Source of the DNA: Mesorhabditis belari
Taxonomy: Eukaryota; Nematoda; Chromadorea; Rhabditida; Rhabditidae
NCBI GenBank assembly: GCA_958450365.1
Contig: CAUEEP010000915.1
Location: 682,001 to 746,000, forward strand
Direction: 5' to 3'
Length of the DNA: 64,000 nt
The notes under the pieces were generated by a model, which made no database searches, was not told the origin of the DNA, and was given only the letters and a program-made list of their open reading frames with translations. Position numbers and translations under genes: made by a program. This document shows, in pieces, positions 33,108-46,500 of the stretch; within the stretch, counting starts at the first letter, position 1, and every line of letters starts with the position of its first letter.

Positions 33108-33394
33108 TACCGTTATTCTTCGAATAGAAGACCGGGTAAAGAGTATGATCGCGTACTCCTGCGTAGCAGCCCTTTTTAAAATTTCTTTTCTGCATAAAAG
33201 CTTTCAGTCAAGTACTATAGAGCTGGAAAATGGCTCAAAAATCTGTTAGTTCATATGGTATTTTTGAGCCATTTTCCAGCTCTATAGCACTTCATTAAAA
33301 GCTTTTATGCAGAAAAGAAATTTTAAAAAGGGCTGCTACGCAGGAGTACGCGATGATACTCTTTACCCAGTCTTCTATTCGAAGAAATACGGTA
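33108..33394. mobile_element. Palindromic MITE of 287 bp
   Basis: Ends taccgttattcttcgaatag and ctattcgaagaaatacggta. The arms run almost to the centre through gtactcctgcgtagcagccc and gagctggaaaatggctcaaa with their complements, leaving a loop of about 20 nt. The copy is intact. Confidence 0.85.
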
Positions 33395-34079
33395 TGCTTG
33401 ACCAATCATGAGTTTTAACTTCAACAAACATTAAACAAACAAAAGTATTCAAAATCTTTTGAAAGTTCTCGAATAATCAAATAAATTATTAAATTTAATC
33501 AAAAATTACTTTGATTCAACATGAAAAAAATAAAATGATAACATTTTACTTTAAGAAAAGGGCATTTTCGCTTAAAGATTTCGATGAACTTTGAGAAGAT
33601 TGAAATAGATAAAACTTTTTGATTAAAAAAAAAGATTCACAAACCCGGATGTATTTATTATTTTCGAGAGAGCAGCAATAAATTTTTCATCGTGGCTCAC
33701 AATTTCTACTTTAAGAGATGAGCAAAGAATTTTGAGTGGAATTTTCAATTAAGTGAACTACAATGAAACAGGAATCCTGTAAGATTAGATTGTGGAAAGA
33801 GGATTTTCTTCTCTTTTTGCGGGAAAGCTACCGTACTCAGACTTGACAAGGGATTACAATGCTTACTAGATATTGCAGTATCTTTCGTTGAAACGCTTAG
33901 AGTTGCTTGTTAAAGGGAATTACTTTAGAAGTTTTTAAAGTCTGTACAAATGTTTGATACAAATCTTTGATACAAATCAAATCAAATAAAACTTTGATAC
34001 GAAATATCTTTGAATCTTTGATACGAAAAATACAAATCAAATCAAATAAAACCTTTCACAGTTATTGTCTCAAGCTGGT

Positions 34080-34182
34080 TATGAAGCTGGTTTTCTTTGA
34101 TTTTGAGGCATTGAAACTAGTTACAAAAACGAGAAAATCGCGATTCCGCCGCAGGAAACGCTTGTCTCAACTTTGGAGCGCT
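34080..34182 (+). repeat. 103-bp direct repeat, copy 1 (second copy 34772-34873)
   Basis: From atgaagctggttttctttga to tcaactttggagcgct, the segment recurs about 690 bp downstream with about one change. It contains gaaaatcgcgattccgccgc. There is no obvious TIR, so it may be part of a larger decayed element. Confidence 0.7.
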
Positions 34183-34984
34183 TTCACAGTTATATCTTTA
34201 GTTTCTCTAGAGAAAGACTGTACAAATCTTTGCCTTAAACCTTAAACAGAAGAGATTTTGAATAATAACTAGATACAAAATACAAGAAACTCAGAGAAAC
34301 AAAAAAAAAGCCTGAGCTTTCAATTCAACGTCAGATTCTGATGATGCGACGAGAATAGCACAAAGAATGAAAAGAAAAAGGAAAAGTCATCAAAATTGTT
34401 CCCTTTCTTTATTCTTCCTTCTTCTTTGTTGTGGATGTAATTAATTTAGGCATAATCCGTAAAAAAAGAAAGAAAAGAGTTCCTTTTTCTTTGATCTTAG
34501 CTAATCTTTAGTTTGACTCAATTCCAAGAAAATAATTTCTGACTTTTTGTATTAGCAAATTCAAGATTAAAGTTTATAGAAAAACTTTACTTTTGCGCAA
34601 ATCCTTGGGACTTTAGCTTCAGATTAAATACAAAGTGGCGCACAATTACCACACACTCAGTTTAAATTCACATTTTGATCATTTGATCATTCACGTTTGA
34701 TCCCTAATCGAAATTCATTGTTTTCTAGTCAAAATGAGCTAGATTTTGGAAACAATAAGTAAAAAGGAGTAAATGAAGCTGGTTTTCTTTGATTTTGAGG
34801 CATTGAAACTAGTTACAAAAACGAGAAAATCGTGATTCCGCCGCAGGAAACGCTTGTCTCAACTTTGGAGCGCTCTAGCAAAAGTTTAGAAACTTTTCTG
34901 ATCAAATCCAGAAAACACATTGCAGGAGAAATATTCAATTTGATAATAAAAAAAAGAATTAGGTCGATTGATTGACTTTTCGTT

Positions 34985-35106
34985 AAGCTGGAGAACCTGA
35001 ACTGAGTGCAGGTAATTGTGCGCCACCCTGTAGAAAGTTCTTGCTTTCAAGAACTTTCTACAGGGTGGCGCACAATTACCCGCACTCAGTTCAGGTTCTC
35101 CAGCTT
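34985..35106. repeat. Near-perfect 122-bp palindrome
   Basis: Arms of about 58 bp: aagctggagaacctgaactg ... gtgcgccaccctgtagaaag and the complement, separated by about 5 nt (tgctt). Outward ends are aagctg/cagctt. A related half-site (gtggcgcacaattacc) lies at 34636. A MITE or foldback insertion that looks recent because mismatches are very few. Confidence 0.85.
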
Positions 35107-36127
35107 AAGTCTGGGATTTGTGATCTGGAATACTTTATCAACTTATTGCTTACTGATGGCAGTTGATCACCTCAAAAACCAAGATAAAAATAGATTCGGC
35201 AATCCGCCTCGAATCACTTTCTATTTTGAAACACTGACTCACAACGTTCGACTAAATAAAAGTACAGAAAATCAAATGAAAATCTTCACGGGAGAATCCC
35301 CGAATTCTTTTTCCTAAAGAAGACTCTTGTTTTGAAAAGGCGAAAATTGGGAGTGCTTTTTGCCGGAAATTACTCCCTCAACCATTCGAGAATCAATTCC
35401 GAAAGTCTGTCCATCAAAACACGCAACTTTCTATGAGAATCATGATGAAAAGGACACGTGTTTACGTAATCAAAACAACAATTGTTGAAGAGATGTCTGC
35501 TCTAGAGAAGTCTAGAGAAGAATCGAGTTAGAGATCTTGTTAGGAAAGAGGGAGTTCAAGGATAGATGTTCAAATATTATACTAAAGAAAAAACTTTGCT
35601 TCTAATCCGATCAAGGAATCGTAGAGGTACTTGCTCAGGCTATTTTTGTTGGATTGGATTTAGAAATTGTCTGGCAAAGTGTTCTGCGAGAGTCAAGAAA
35701 CAAGAGAGGGTTTGAATCGAGTTGAAAACTTGGCAGAAGCTGCCGATTATGATTCGATTTGATTGGAAAGGACAATAAACTTTTAGCTTTTGGTTTAAAA
35801 TATTGAAAGCTGAGGCTTTATAGTTGTTCAGTCAGATTTTAAGCAGAGATAGACTTTGTTTTGAATTGAGACATTGCAATTCTAAGTCCATTAGCATTCT
35901 AAGTCCAGTTTAGTCTTGCCACCATATGCCGAGATCAAAACTGTCAATGATTGAAGTAAAATCAATATTATCTTGATGTTCATATTGCACACTCGAGCCT
36001 TAATTTTCTCACTATTAGAAAAAGAAGACGAATGAGCTGGAACTAGGGCAGATGTGGGCAAAACTTGTGCGTGAAAGATGAACTAGGGCAAAAATTGTGT
36101 ATGAAAGATGAATGAGGGCAAAACTTG

Positions 36128-36195
36128 TGCCTTGCCGGGACTCGAACCCGTGACCTTTCGCTTACCGGAGAAATGTACTAACCACACCACAATGC
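36128..36195 (-). pseudogene. tRNA-like sequence
   Basis: Minus strand: acceptor strands gcattgt / gcaaggc pair at six of seven positions counting one G-U, D-loop tgtggttagtaca, T-arm cggg-ttcgagt-cccg perfect with box B. Only 68 nt, and the anticodon stem (tttc/gaaa) leaves a loop of about 10, so it is short by several bases. Layout is nearest to Val or Glu tRNAs. Call it a tRNA pseudogene unless covariance scoring says otherwise. Confidence 0.5.
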
Positions 36196-37303
36196 ACTCA
36201 ATTTTCCTTCCTCCAGAGGGAGCTAAGTCAAGATTCAGAGTCAAGATCTTGGTTTAAATGTCAATTACACTTGAGACATTGTCACCGGCTGCTGACACAA
36301 TTCGTTCGCCTGGGACATTGCACTGATGTCAGGTGACATTTTTTGTCAAAAACAACGTTGCCCCATGCGATTGCTTGTGCAAAAACGCCATTGTCGTCAA
36401 CGTGTTAACTTAAACCTTCAAGCAGCTTAAAGCCCCACATTTACGCAAATCGTAAAAGAAATTTCAAATATCATTTTTCGATCAACAAAAAATTAAGCAA
36501 TTTTTCTTTCTTCAAAAAAAGAAACCTTTTCTATTTTCCAAAAAAGCATTGATCACTCGTAAATACCGGGATTAGGGCTAAAGTCTTTATCCAAATACGG
36601 AGACAAATACACTTTTAAAGAAATGAAAAAAATACTTTTGTAAAGAAATTAGCAAGAATAATTGCATTTCTCATCATGTAAACAATATTTTCTATAGAAT
36701 TTACGAGTAAATCCACCCTCAATCTGATTAAAGATTCGTTTAAAAAAGACTCTACAAAAACTGATGATCAGATTTTTGAGATTAGAAGATTAGGCACATT
36801 TTTTTTCATATTTTACTTGATAAATTTAAGTAGATTTCTTTAAATTTCTTCAATAAAACTGAAAAATAACAAAAATAATATAAAAATTTCTGAAAATTCA
36901 CCTACCGAAGATCTCGAAGATCACCAGAAAAATTTCAGATAAACACCCGCAAAATGGTGACCACTTTAGCAAGTAATTACAGAGATTTCAAGAATTTTTG
37001 AAGGCAATGAAAGATCAGCACAACTTGTTGGATAATTTATACTTTTCGCTTTGATGAAGGTGTTAATTTAGAATCTCATGATAGGCAATGGCGTAAATAG
37101 GAGAGAAACACGGGTGATTATTCGAAGAATTCAACTAGTGAAAGAAATTCAAGAAATTCGCGAAGAAAAGGAAATGTTAGTCATCAGCTTTTTGTTGGAT
37201 TATTTAGGTTTTGAATTGAAATCAGAAAGTCATAAGGAAATGAAAGAGCTCTCTAGCCCTTTCATAGCTTTATGACTCATTCAAGTTTACCAGATTACTA
37301 AGT

Positions 37304-37662
37304 CATCTTTGTCCCTTTTCCCTAATTATTATTAGTTTGTTGTTGTGTTTTTCTTGACCACTTCTACATCTGATAGAAACTAGATGCAATTTGCTCTTTA
37401 TTGAGTCATCTTTGACTGGGATGAAATAACTGTTTAAGCGTGCGCCACCATCGTGAGGAACTTCCCAAAGCGTTTAAAGAGGTGTATCGAAGCGGATGGT
37501 GGAAATTTCGAGCATTTGTTATAAGTTATTTGTTGTTATGATTCTTTGACTGAAAAAGATGACTCAATAAAGAGCAAATTAGTTAGTTTCTATCAGATGT
37601 AGAAGTGGTCATGAAAAACACAACAACAAACTAATAATAATTAGGAAAAAGGGACAAAGATG
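37304..37662. mobile_element. TIR element of 359 bp
   Basis: Long inverted arms: catctttgtcccttttccct ... tgagtcatcttt on the left and the complement ending gggacaaagatg on the right, about 110 bp each. The unique centre contains gcgccaccatcgtgagg. No coding potential. Confidence 0.8.
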
Positions 37663-37813
37663 GGTTGATTATAGTGGTACAGTGGGTTGACTAAGGTTAT
37701 CAATGACTGACTGACAAGTTTATTCAATTTGTCTAGGCTTTGAGTTGAAGATGGAGAAAAGAAATGGCAAACAATGCTACGAACAGTACTACTTTCTAAA
37801 ATTTTTGATATTA

Positions 37814-38326
37814 GGTTGGTGAAAGTCTTTTCGTTTCTTTTTGTACTTCCGTTTAAAACCAACAAATGCACCAATTTTGTTGTTTCATTAGAAAAGCCAA
37901 TCAATTTTCTGCAAAATAACATTAAAACGGATTTTAAATGTCTTATTTCTGGATTTTTTGGGAGAATAAACACTTTTTATTTTTAAATACATATCGTAAA
38001 TACTGCAATTGAACGGCACCCCCTCGTTCAGTCGCGTAGTTTAACTTCTTAGAAAATCATTTTTTCTCAGCCCCTAGATTTTTTCCAACTACACCTTTAG
38101 TACCAAAAAATACTAGATTTCAAGGGCTATCATTTGACACCAAAGCACACACTGTAGCATAAAGCAGCGCGGAGAACAAGAAGTCCAACGTTAGACTACC
38201 CGACTGTACGCCCGTCATTATGGAAGTGCCGAAATATTAGAGTATTTACGGTGGGTTATTTGGTGAATTTGTTATTTTTTAACGAAAGTATGAAAAGGAA
38301 CAAAAAGACTTATTCACCAACGTAAT
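37814..38326. mobile_element. Second mariner-like family, interrupted by a MITE (37992-38252)
   Basis: Ends ttaggttggtgaaagtcttt and aagacttattcaccaacgtaa are inverted repeats of mariner type, different from the TTGGGTTGG family. Inside, a diverged TACCGTAAATACTG-family MITE (tcgtaaatactgcaattgaa ... gagtatttacggt) has inserted. A fragment related to the left end (acggaagtacaaacaaaaagac) recurs at 46658 in a giant-gene intron. Confidence 0.65.
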
Positions 38327-39059
38327 ACTCATTGAGATTTATGAAATGATTTATGAAATATGAAATTTAATCTTTGCAATAGTGGAAAATTATGAGAAGT
38401 TCTAAGAAAATTGCATTAAATCAAAAAAGTGATCAAAATTAGCAAGTTAAAGGAAATTTTGAAAAGCTTCTGTTTCCTATACTTTCAAATCCAAAAGAAA
38501 CTTCTAGTCTACTAAATTTTCAAAAAAACTTGCTCTTAAAACTTTCTACAAACAAATAATTTTTGAGAAACATTGATGAGTCGATGTGCTACTTGAAAAG
38601 TGATACATTGTGATGTTTGAGGTTTCAAACGAGCAGACAGATGAAAAAAAATGAAGAGAAGACGAAGAATGATATTTTCCAAAGGGATAAAAAAATCGCA
38701 GTGAGAATACAAGCGCGACTTCTTTTTTCCCCTTCCAGAAAAGACCTTTCCGAGAGAGATTCCCTTTTTCTCTTTTTCGAGACACCGGCTAAGCTCACCA
38801 CATGAAAACATGTTTTTTTTTTGCTTTATTCGGGCTTCATAACTTTGCCAGATTAACTAAATTGATTTGCTTTTTTTGCAAGACATGATCTAGGTGAGGT
38901 TGACATTCACAAATGCGTTCACTTTTCGAGGAATTACGTATCGTTTTTGATTAAAAAACCACAAAATAGGATTAAGTATTGAAAAACTACAGTTCAAACC
39001 ACAAGTACGCAAATTCTTTTATTCAAAGAAAAGACTGAAGTTTGACTTCTTGAAAACTA

Positions 39060-39566
39060 TTGGATTGGTGAATTGAAAACTGCCGTATGACAGTTTGGGC
39101 ACTTTCTTCAAAAGAAACCCATTTTGGTGTCAATGGAAAAGTTGTAGAGAATCAAAAATCAAGCTTATATCCAAATTTTCAGAACGATTCAAAAACTGGT
39201 TTTCAAGAAATGCCAAATTTACGAATTTTCACAAAAATTGCATTTTAAGCGAAACTACCAAGTGTATCTTTTTGGAAATTTGGCTATAAGCCTAATTTTT
39301 GATTCTCTACAACTTTTCCATTGACACCAAGATGGGTTTCTTTTGAAGAAAGTACTCAAACTGGGACATCTCCAGTACTCCATTTTTGAGTCTCACACTT
39401 GTCTCACACACAAACCAAAATCCTACTACGAAAGAGGAATCCGCAAATTGCCTGTAAAATGGGCAGAAGTCGTCAATAATAATGGAAATTATTTGAAATG
39501 AATTGATCGTTTTATGTTGAATAAATTTTAGTTCAAAGTCCCGCAGTTTTCAATTCACCAACCCAA
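39060..39566. mobile_element. Non-autonomous mariner element, copy E
   Basis: 507 bp, TA-flanked, with TIRs ttggattggtgaattgaaaa and ttcaattcaccaacccaa. Internally deleted like copies A-C. Intergenic, 1.1 kb from the end of the giant gene. Confidence 0.85.
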
Positions 39567-40690
39567 TAGATACAAAGCATTTTTGGCTAAAAATTAATTT
39601 TTAACTCACTATTAGCTTTTCAGATTTCATTTTTAGCTCAAATTCTTGCAAAATATTTATTTCCTGATCTCTGATCGCTTTACTGTTCAGCTGTTTTTCA
39701 ATTGAATGAACAACATCCAATCGAAAATCGATAGGACCCAGATGGGGTTAGGGAAAAACAAACACCCACACGCAACAATAGCTGGGATTTTGAAGCAAAT
39801 CGATATACGAATAGAAACTTGGAAAGCTCTGTATGACTTATCTTTCAAAAGTCTTATCATTGATGCATTTTAGTAGCTAAATATTACAAAAAGCCCACGA
39901 GAATTGACAACGCACAATTTCAGCTAAATAGAGACAACTTTATTGCTCAAAGTTGGCACATATTGGCTCTTTAAACCAAGAAAGTTCTCAATCTTTTTTG
40001 AGAAAATAATAAAATTAATACATTTCTGAAAAATATTACGCTGAAAGGAAAATCTCAATCTTTTTCAAAGTGAGCACTCTTCCGAAATAGATCATCCGAT
40101 ATTTATCACCATTTCTCCCATGTAAAGTCACCACTCCAATTTCTATTTGAAAAGTCATCCATGGTTTTCAGTTTTTTTTGTGTAAATTGATTTCATATTT
40201 GATTTCAAAAGTTTATCATTTTGCTAAAAATAGAACAGTTGAGCGTGCCAAAGATTGGCCGATATTTCAAGAAAGAAAAAGAGTACGAATACACGTAAAA
40301 CATTGAGCCTTATAAAAAGAAAAAAGACAAAATAGTTATCAGTTATTAAATTAGAATATATTTAGAATTTAAATATATATATAGTTAAGTAGATAACTAA
40401 GTAATTGGCAATTGGCTAATCCTGAAGATTGGGAAAGACACTTGAAAGAGCTAGAATTGCAGTGAAATGGAAAATTTTCATTGTCAAACTAAAAGAATTT
40501 GCCAGTTCACAGCAATTCTAAGCTTTGCTTCTCGTTTTTGAAAAATTTGTGAACCTTAAATGAATCAAGAAAGAAAGGGGGAGGTCTCGCTATTGGTTTG
40601 GGTAAAATTTTATCGATCGAACCGGGATCTTTCGTTCAATTTTTTAAAGGCTAGTCGATCGGATTTGACGGTAAAGTGTCGTGGGTTTGC

Positions 40691-43555
40691 TCAAGTTGTG
40701 CCCACAGGGTTCTCAAGCCATGGATACACATCGGGGCACGGGGCACAGGTAAGGAATTGATGCTCGGGACTTGTGAGATCGGGCGTACGGTACATGCACT
40801 TGTTCGGCTTGGCGCAGGTGGCTTTGGAAAGATCGGAGAAAGCACGACGACAACGAAGCGCCTCGCTCTGGAAAAGTTAGATAAGAATTGCTTCTGATAA
40901 CAACGAAAGATCAACTAAAGCCTGAAAAAAGCTTTGGCTATACATAACAAGTACAATTTTATTGCTACTATCGCTGTTAAAATAGTTTCTGAGCCTTTTT
41001 GTCAATCCGGAAGACTGGAATCAAACCTGTGGAGCCTCTTGCAATGTGGTCGGTCTCTGCATCCATTTCACCAATTGTTCAAGTGTTACAAAGTAAACGT
41101 CCTTGTTTTTTGAGATTTCATCCATGAACCTAAACCAATTCTTTAATCTTGTATTACTAAAATCCTTCTACCGAACAAAGCTTCTCATTCCAATATCTGT
41201 GTTGTTTAACTGAAGGAAGTCGGCGTTTAGGGTGAGCACATAAGGAGCTCGATTCGAATGGTAAGCTCTTTCGAAGTTTGTCATCAACATGTCCACCTAA
41301 AGCTTGGTATTTAGAGAAATTTTGGCCTAAGTATAGCTCACCAATTCATTCATTGACGCATCCAAATGTGTGGCCGCTCTCAGCATGCTTGCCCGTCGAT
41401 GGCTGTCGATTTGCTTCATATAGCCGCCATAGAATTGATTGATCGGAATCTCCCAGATACCAGGGAAAGATCTAGATTTTTCTTGTTGTAGGTGATTCAT
41501 TGAACTCTCACCTATCTGGACACTTATTGTCATTGCAAGCAAACGACACTTTGTAGTCCATTGTCTGTGGCCAATAGGGTGGGCTGTCCAAACCAGGATT
41601 GGCTGTCATCGTGTTATCATACAAGAATCCGGCTCTCATCATCATCTAGATACAGGGTGGATAATAAGTAACGCTTATTGAACGCGTGTTACTCCTGTTA
41701 GTTCCAAATCTCATGAGTAACATACCAAAATGTTGCTAAAAATCTAGGGAATCTACAGGGTGATCGCGAATTACAGCGACAGCTTTTTGGAAAAGTATCT
41801 AGGAAATGTCCAATTTATTTTAAAAATGGCAAGTGTTATATAGAGAATTGTAGCCCTAATTCTCGGCAACATTTATCTACCAAAAACTTCCGATTGGACT
41901 TATACAACTCATTTAACAAGCGCTTAAATGAGCGCTAGTAGACATCTCTCCGGCGAATCTGTCATTTGACCGAAATCTGTCTTTTCTCTATTAAAAATTG
42001 TTAAGAAAAGTTTTTGAATATTTCTTTAATGCAAAAATAGAATTTAACGTCGCTTAATTTAAGCATTTACGTATTAGAGTATTTATGGCACTTATGAATA
42101 AAGGGTGGCTAATGAGTATTGTCGTGTGCTTGAATGCGTGCTTACTCCTCAATATTAGTTCAAAATCTTATGAGTAACATATCAAAATCTTGCCAAGAAT
42201 CTAGGGAATCTAAATATATGCATGAATTTTTGAGACAATCACTGTGAAAGATTTTACTTTGATTCTTGCTCTCCAAAAGGCACTTTGCAAAAGTCAATTC
42301 TAAGCTTCTCATACAAGTAGAATTTTTATTTATTCAGCTAAATTTTAAAATTTTCCTGCAAAATGTTGCCCTAAATGTTTTCTGGCCGAAATAATTTGGC
42401 TCAAAGCTACGATTTTCAAAAAAATTGTAGTGTTCTTTCTGGCTCTAATTTTTCCTCTCTTAAAAAGGCAGAAACAGGTGCAAAAGTTAACCAAAAATGA
42501 TCTTACACACCCAGTTTTTAACTTTAAAAAATTGATACCAGAATTTGAAGCACTTTTTCTTTTGTGAGTTTAATCTTCTGAGCATCCTTCACAAAAATAT
42601 TTTGCACTAAACTTTAAAAAACGAGCAGCGGGTCAAGTGCCTTTTTTGAATAGCAAGAATCAAAGTAAAATCTTTCCTAGTGATTGTTTCAAAAATTCAT
42701 GGATATATTTAGGTTCCCTAGACTCTTAGCAACATTTTGATATGTTACTCATAGGATTTGGAACTAATATTGAGGAGTAAGCACGCATTCAAGCACACGA
42801 CAATACACATTAGCCGCCCTTTATTCATAAGTACTCCCTTTGTTTTAAGTTTTATACTGGTTTAACATCTAGTTCACCTCAAATTGAGCATCTCCTCCAG
42901 TAGCCAATTGAGGTGCTCTCATTCCAACAACTTCAGCCTCATCAGCGCCACCGAATTTCGACAACATTCTCCTCATTCCATCCATTTCCCCAAGCCATCT
43001 CCTTGAATCCTCGTTCTCCAATGATGTGTGTCTAAACTTAAATATTTCCAGCTTTAATTACTTGTTTACGTGATTGAATTTGAAGCAATCTCATGTCCTC
43101 GTCGGTGAATCCATTGTACAGCATCGTAGTTCGTCCACTCGTGCGAGATGAAGAACGTTCCTCTCACTGGACAACCGTTGGGATTGCTAAAAGGAATAAT
43201 ATTGCTTAATATTGGAAGTTTATCGAAAAAATCTTATATATACTTTTAAGACTTACAACCAACGATCACTATCGAAAATTTTCTTGTAATCTGACAAAGT
43301 ACGGCCATTCACCGAGTCATCAAAGGTGAGCACAATAAATTGTGGAATCTGCTCTGGTTGGAGGCCAGCTGGTGGTTCTTTTCCTATAAAGTTTGATTAT
43401 TTAAATGCTGAAAAATAAACCTGATCGACTGCAGAAGCATTCCGGAAGTCGACACTCAAACGGATTGCATTCCTGAGCTCTTGGTCTTGGCGGTATTTGC
43501 TTTGAAGAGAACCGAAGTCCATTCCCATCTAGTCTCACATCGGAATTCGGTGAAC
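40691..43555 (-). other. Polysaccharide (chitin) deacetylase domain of the giant protein (exons 32-40)
   Basis: Residues about 3,016-3,414, a CE4-type fold. It opens with CRLPECFCS. Motif 1 is TFDD (catalytic base and metal Asp, about 3,082-3,083), then [17 protein letters not shown]. Motif 2 reads [10 protein letters not shown] where arthropod enzymes have HSITH, so one metal-ligand His is Asn at about 3,138. Motif 3 is MRAP (Arg about 3,179) and motif 4 [17 protein letters not shown] and [12 protein letters not shown] follow. Motif 5 reads LTLNADFL where FHA.WL is usual, so the expected His is Asn at about 3,304. The domain ends [14 protein letters not shown]. Whether these changes are shared by all nematode members cannot be told here. 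Confidence 0.85.
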
Positions 43556-46500
43556 CTAGGTGCAAATTTTTAGCCGAAGAAGCAAGTAACACAAACCAAT
43601 CGGCCTGCAGTAGCCACTGCTCGAATAATGCTGGGCATCACAGACACACTTTCTTTTTTCACAATATGATCCACCCGAGCATTCCTCTCCTCGACCGCAG
43701 CGATCACCGGGTGCTGCAAAACGAGGGCCATCTAAAAAATATAATTTATTCACACGAATAATGTGGTACAAACAATACACAAGCACAACTTCTAAGCTCT
43801 AAATGTAGTAAAGAAAAAACACATATACCGTAATTTCTCTAATAGTACCCTGAGCGTCGCCTAAATTGCTCGAAATCTCGAGAACCGCTTATCAGAACCT
43901 ATCGATGTGGAATCGGAAAATGTAGCTGACGATGAGATCTAGTGGGGATTAGAGTGTTGAGCTTCTGCAAAAGCTTGGAAACCGTAAAATAGTCACCAAC
44001 TCGGCTTGCCGGGGTGCACTACTATTAGAGAAAATACGGTATATGAAAAAAGAACCAATAATTTAGCCAACGAGATTGAACCCTTGACCTCCCGACTAAC
44101 TAGGGAAGGTCGCGAACTTAAGGTGGAACTTCAAAACGAGACCTATCCTATATTGTTCAGTTTTTCACGGGCGAGTCCGCTTTCAGTTTTTCCTAAATGG
44201 CTTGCAAACGCAAGGAATTTGGCTTTAAAATTTTAGCTATCACTTTGTAAGATTTTTTGCTTGCCTTAAAAAATGTCCCTCTTTACAAAAATTTGAATTT
44301 TCTATAACTATTTTCTCTTGATTGTGGTTTGATAGAAAATTTCATATAAAAGAAAAACACATTTCCTGTTGAAAAAAGTATTGGTTAAAAAAGTTTAAAA
44401 GTTTAAAAAAATGTTGTCGACGAGGGAGTTGAACTAGGGTCAAAAACTTTGTAACCGAGAGCACTACCTCTCAGCCATAGGGAAATGTTTTTCAGGCAAG
44501 CAAGAAAATCTTACAAAGCGATAGCTAAAATTTTAAAGCCCTTGCGTTTGCAAGTCATTTAGAAAAAGCTAAAAGCAGATTCGTGAAGCTCGTGAAAAAC
44601 TGAGCAAGATAGGATAGGTCTTGTTTTGAAATTTCACCTTAAGTTACCGACCTTCCCTAGTAAGATAAAAGTCTCTTAGCCAGTTGGCCAGGGCGGCAAT
44701 TTCTCAGAAACTCTGAAAAAAGGACAAATCTGCAAGCAAGTTTCTATTGATTTTACCTTTATTGTTGCATCGTCTTCCCATTTTGATAAATCCAGCTCCA
44801 CAAATGCATTTCGATGAGTCATTGTCACAGATTGATCCCCCAGCGCACAATTGTCCCAAAGCACAGCTATCGCCTGGGAAAGCGATGTCTCGACGATGTT
44901 CTAAAAACATTAAGCTCATTAATTTCATTTCTCTACCTTTAACACATTCCGCATCTTCTAGATTTGTTGTTGGTGGACATTGACAAACGCTTTCGATACA
45001 TTCACTACCACGAAGACAGTCATCAAACAGGGTACAACTGCCACCAATTGCTACCTCTTTTGATGGCATTGAAGAGAATTGATCTAGTTTTAATTTTGAT
45101 AAAATTCTCAATTCTCATCTCACCTGGTTTAGGCTTCATCCAACTAACAACATCTGGAGTTTTCGGAGAGATCGTTTCAATTCGTACAATGGGAACCCTT
45201 GGAGTTGTTGGTGCTGTGTACGGCAGAAAGTAGGATTCAGTCGTTGTTGGCGGGAAATGAAGTGGTGCCTATAGATTATATTTTGATGAACTCTGCTAGC
45301 CTTGAATCTTGATGAAAGTTCTTTTTTTCAAGCTTATAAATTGATCTCACTCTGGTGATTGGAGTACAATGAGCAGAAGCATTCAACATCTCTCCAGGTG
45401 AACATTTGCACACATGATCAATGCATGATGCTCCATTCCGACATTTATCCACTCCCTCGATACATGGATGACCATAAACTAGCGGAGCGCGAGTAAATGC
45501 TAGAATTGTGGCCTTGTTTCAAACATTTACAAGTATTTAGTACGATCTCTTTGAAAACTGACACTGCATTTTCTTTACTCTCTTTTGATTCTTGTGTAAT
45601 TAATATTTTTAAAAAAATCAGCAATAATTTATTAAGCACACACAACAAGAGAGAAAACTGCAAGTTAATCACTCGTTATTGACAAAAAAGAAAAACAGTT
45701 TGATGTTTGGGAAATGCAAAGATTTTTAAAAACGATTCGGAATGAAGAAAAATTATTTTTGAAAATTTGCGTCAGAAGTGATCGATCACATTTTTGACCA
45801 TGAATGAAAGACTTTTTGAAAGCAATAGAGATACTTGACTAGCAAGAAATTGGTTTTTTTTAGGGTTTTAGTCCTTTTTAATGATCTAAAGTAAACCAAT
45901 TTCGAAGTAACACGTGAAAGACGAAAGTACTGAAAGATTGGTGTGACTCTAAGCCATACGCACAGCAATATAAAGCAAAAAAAAAAGTTATTTACCAAGA
46001 TTTACAGCAATTATATTCTTCAGCGGCAAAGCCACCTGAAGTGATATAGCAATAGGAGCGGGGTGGGCAATTCGGCTCTATCCCATTGCAGACGATGATC
46101 TTTCCGGATTCTTCGTCTCGAGTCGGCTCATTGCCTGGAGGGCAGAATCCCTCTCCATTGCTCGTTTTTCGACTCGACATCCCTGATCCTCCGCCACCGC
46201 CACTAGAACCACCAGATTTTGGCTTTGGCTTTGGCTTCGGTCTTCTAATCGGTAATCCTTTCACTCGTGGCCTGGGTGTCGGCCTGGTGGCGGCCTCTTC
46301 GGCGCTCACTTCTTCTTCTCTTGCTAGACTTTGCACCTTGTGCTTAGCATAGGAGACCGGAGCTGGACGCTCGTTGAATTCAACTGCTGAAATTCTTGCC
46401 TTAGAAAGTTAGACAGACGAAACTTTTCATGCTTTCTTGAGTTCATTTTTGAATTTTTCTAAACCTCTAGGCTTTCCAGAAAGGCTTTTCGTTCCTTTTC

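Larger units (their letters stand above)
24563..40690. other. Gene-poor intergenic region of 16 kb, rich in mobile elements
   Basis: Lies upstream of the GPCR start and downstream of the giant gene. Apart from the elements listed separately and the candidate exon at 28659-28700, no coding signal is seen. Open frames at 28909-29151(-), 37641-37973(-) and 38536-38811(-) have no family features, and the second overlaps a transposon end. Unexplained stretches with no recognisable structure include about 25800-27500, 30000-31000, 32200-33100, 35110-36050, 36200-37300 and 39570-40690. Confidence 0.5.

Noticed and set aside
37641..37973. 110-codon minus-strand frame
   Set aside because: Overlaps the end of a mariner-like element and has no transposase signature.
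38536..38811. 91-codon minus-strand frame
   Set aside because: Several overlapping frames on both strands, Lys/Phe/Ser-rich, no splice or domain support.
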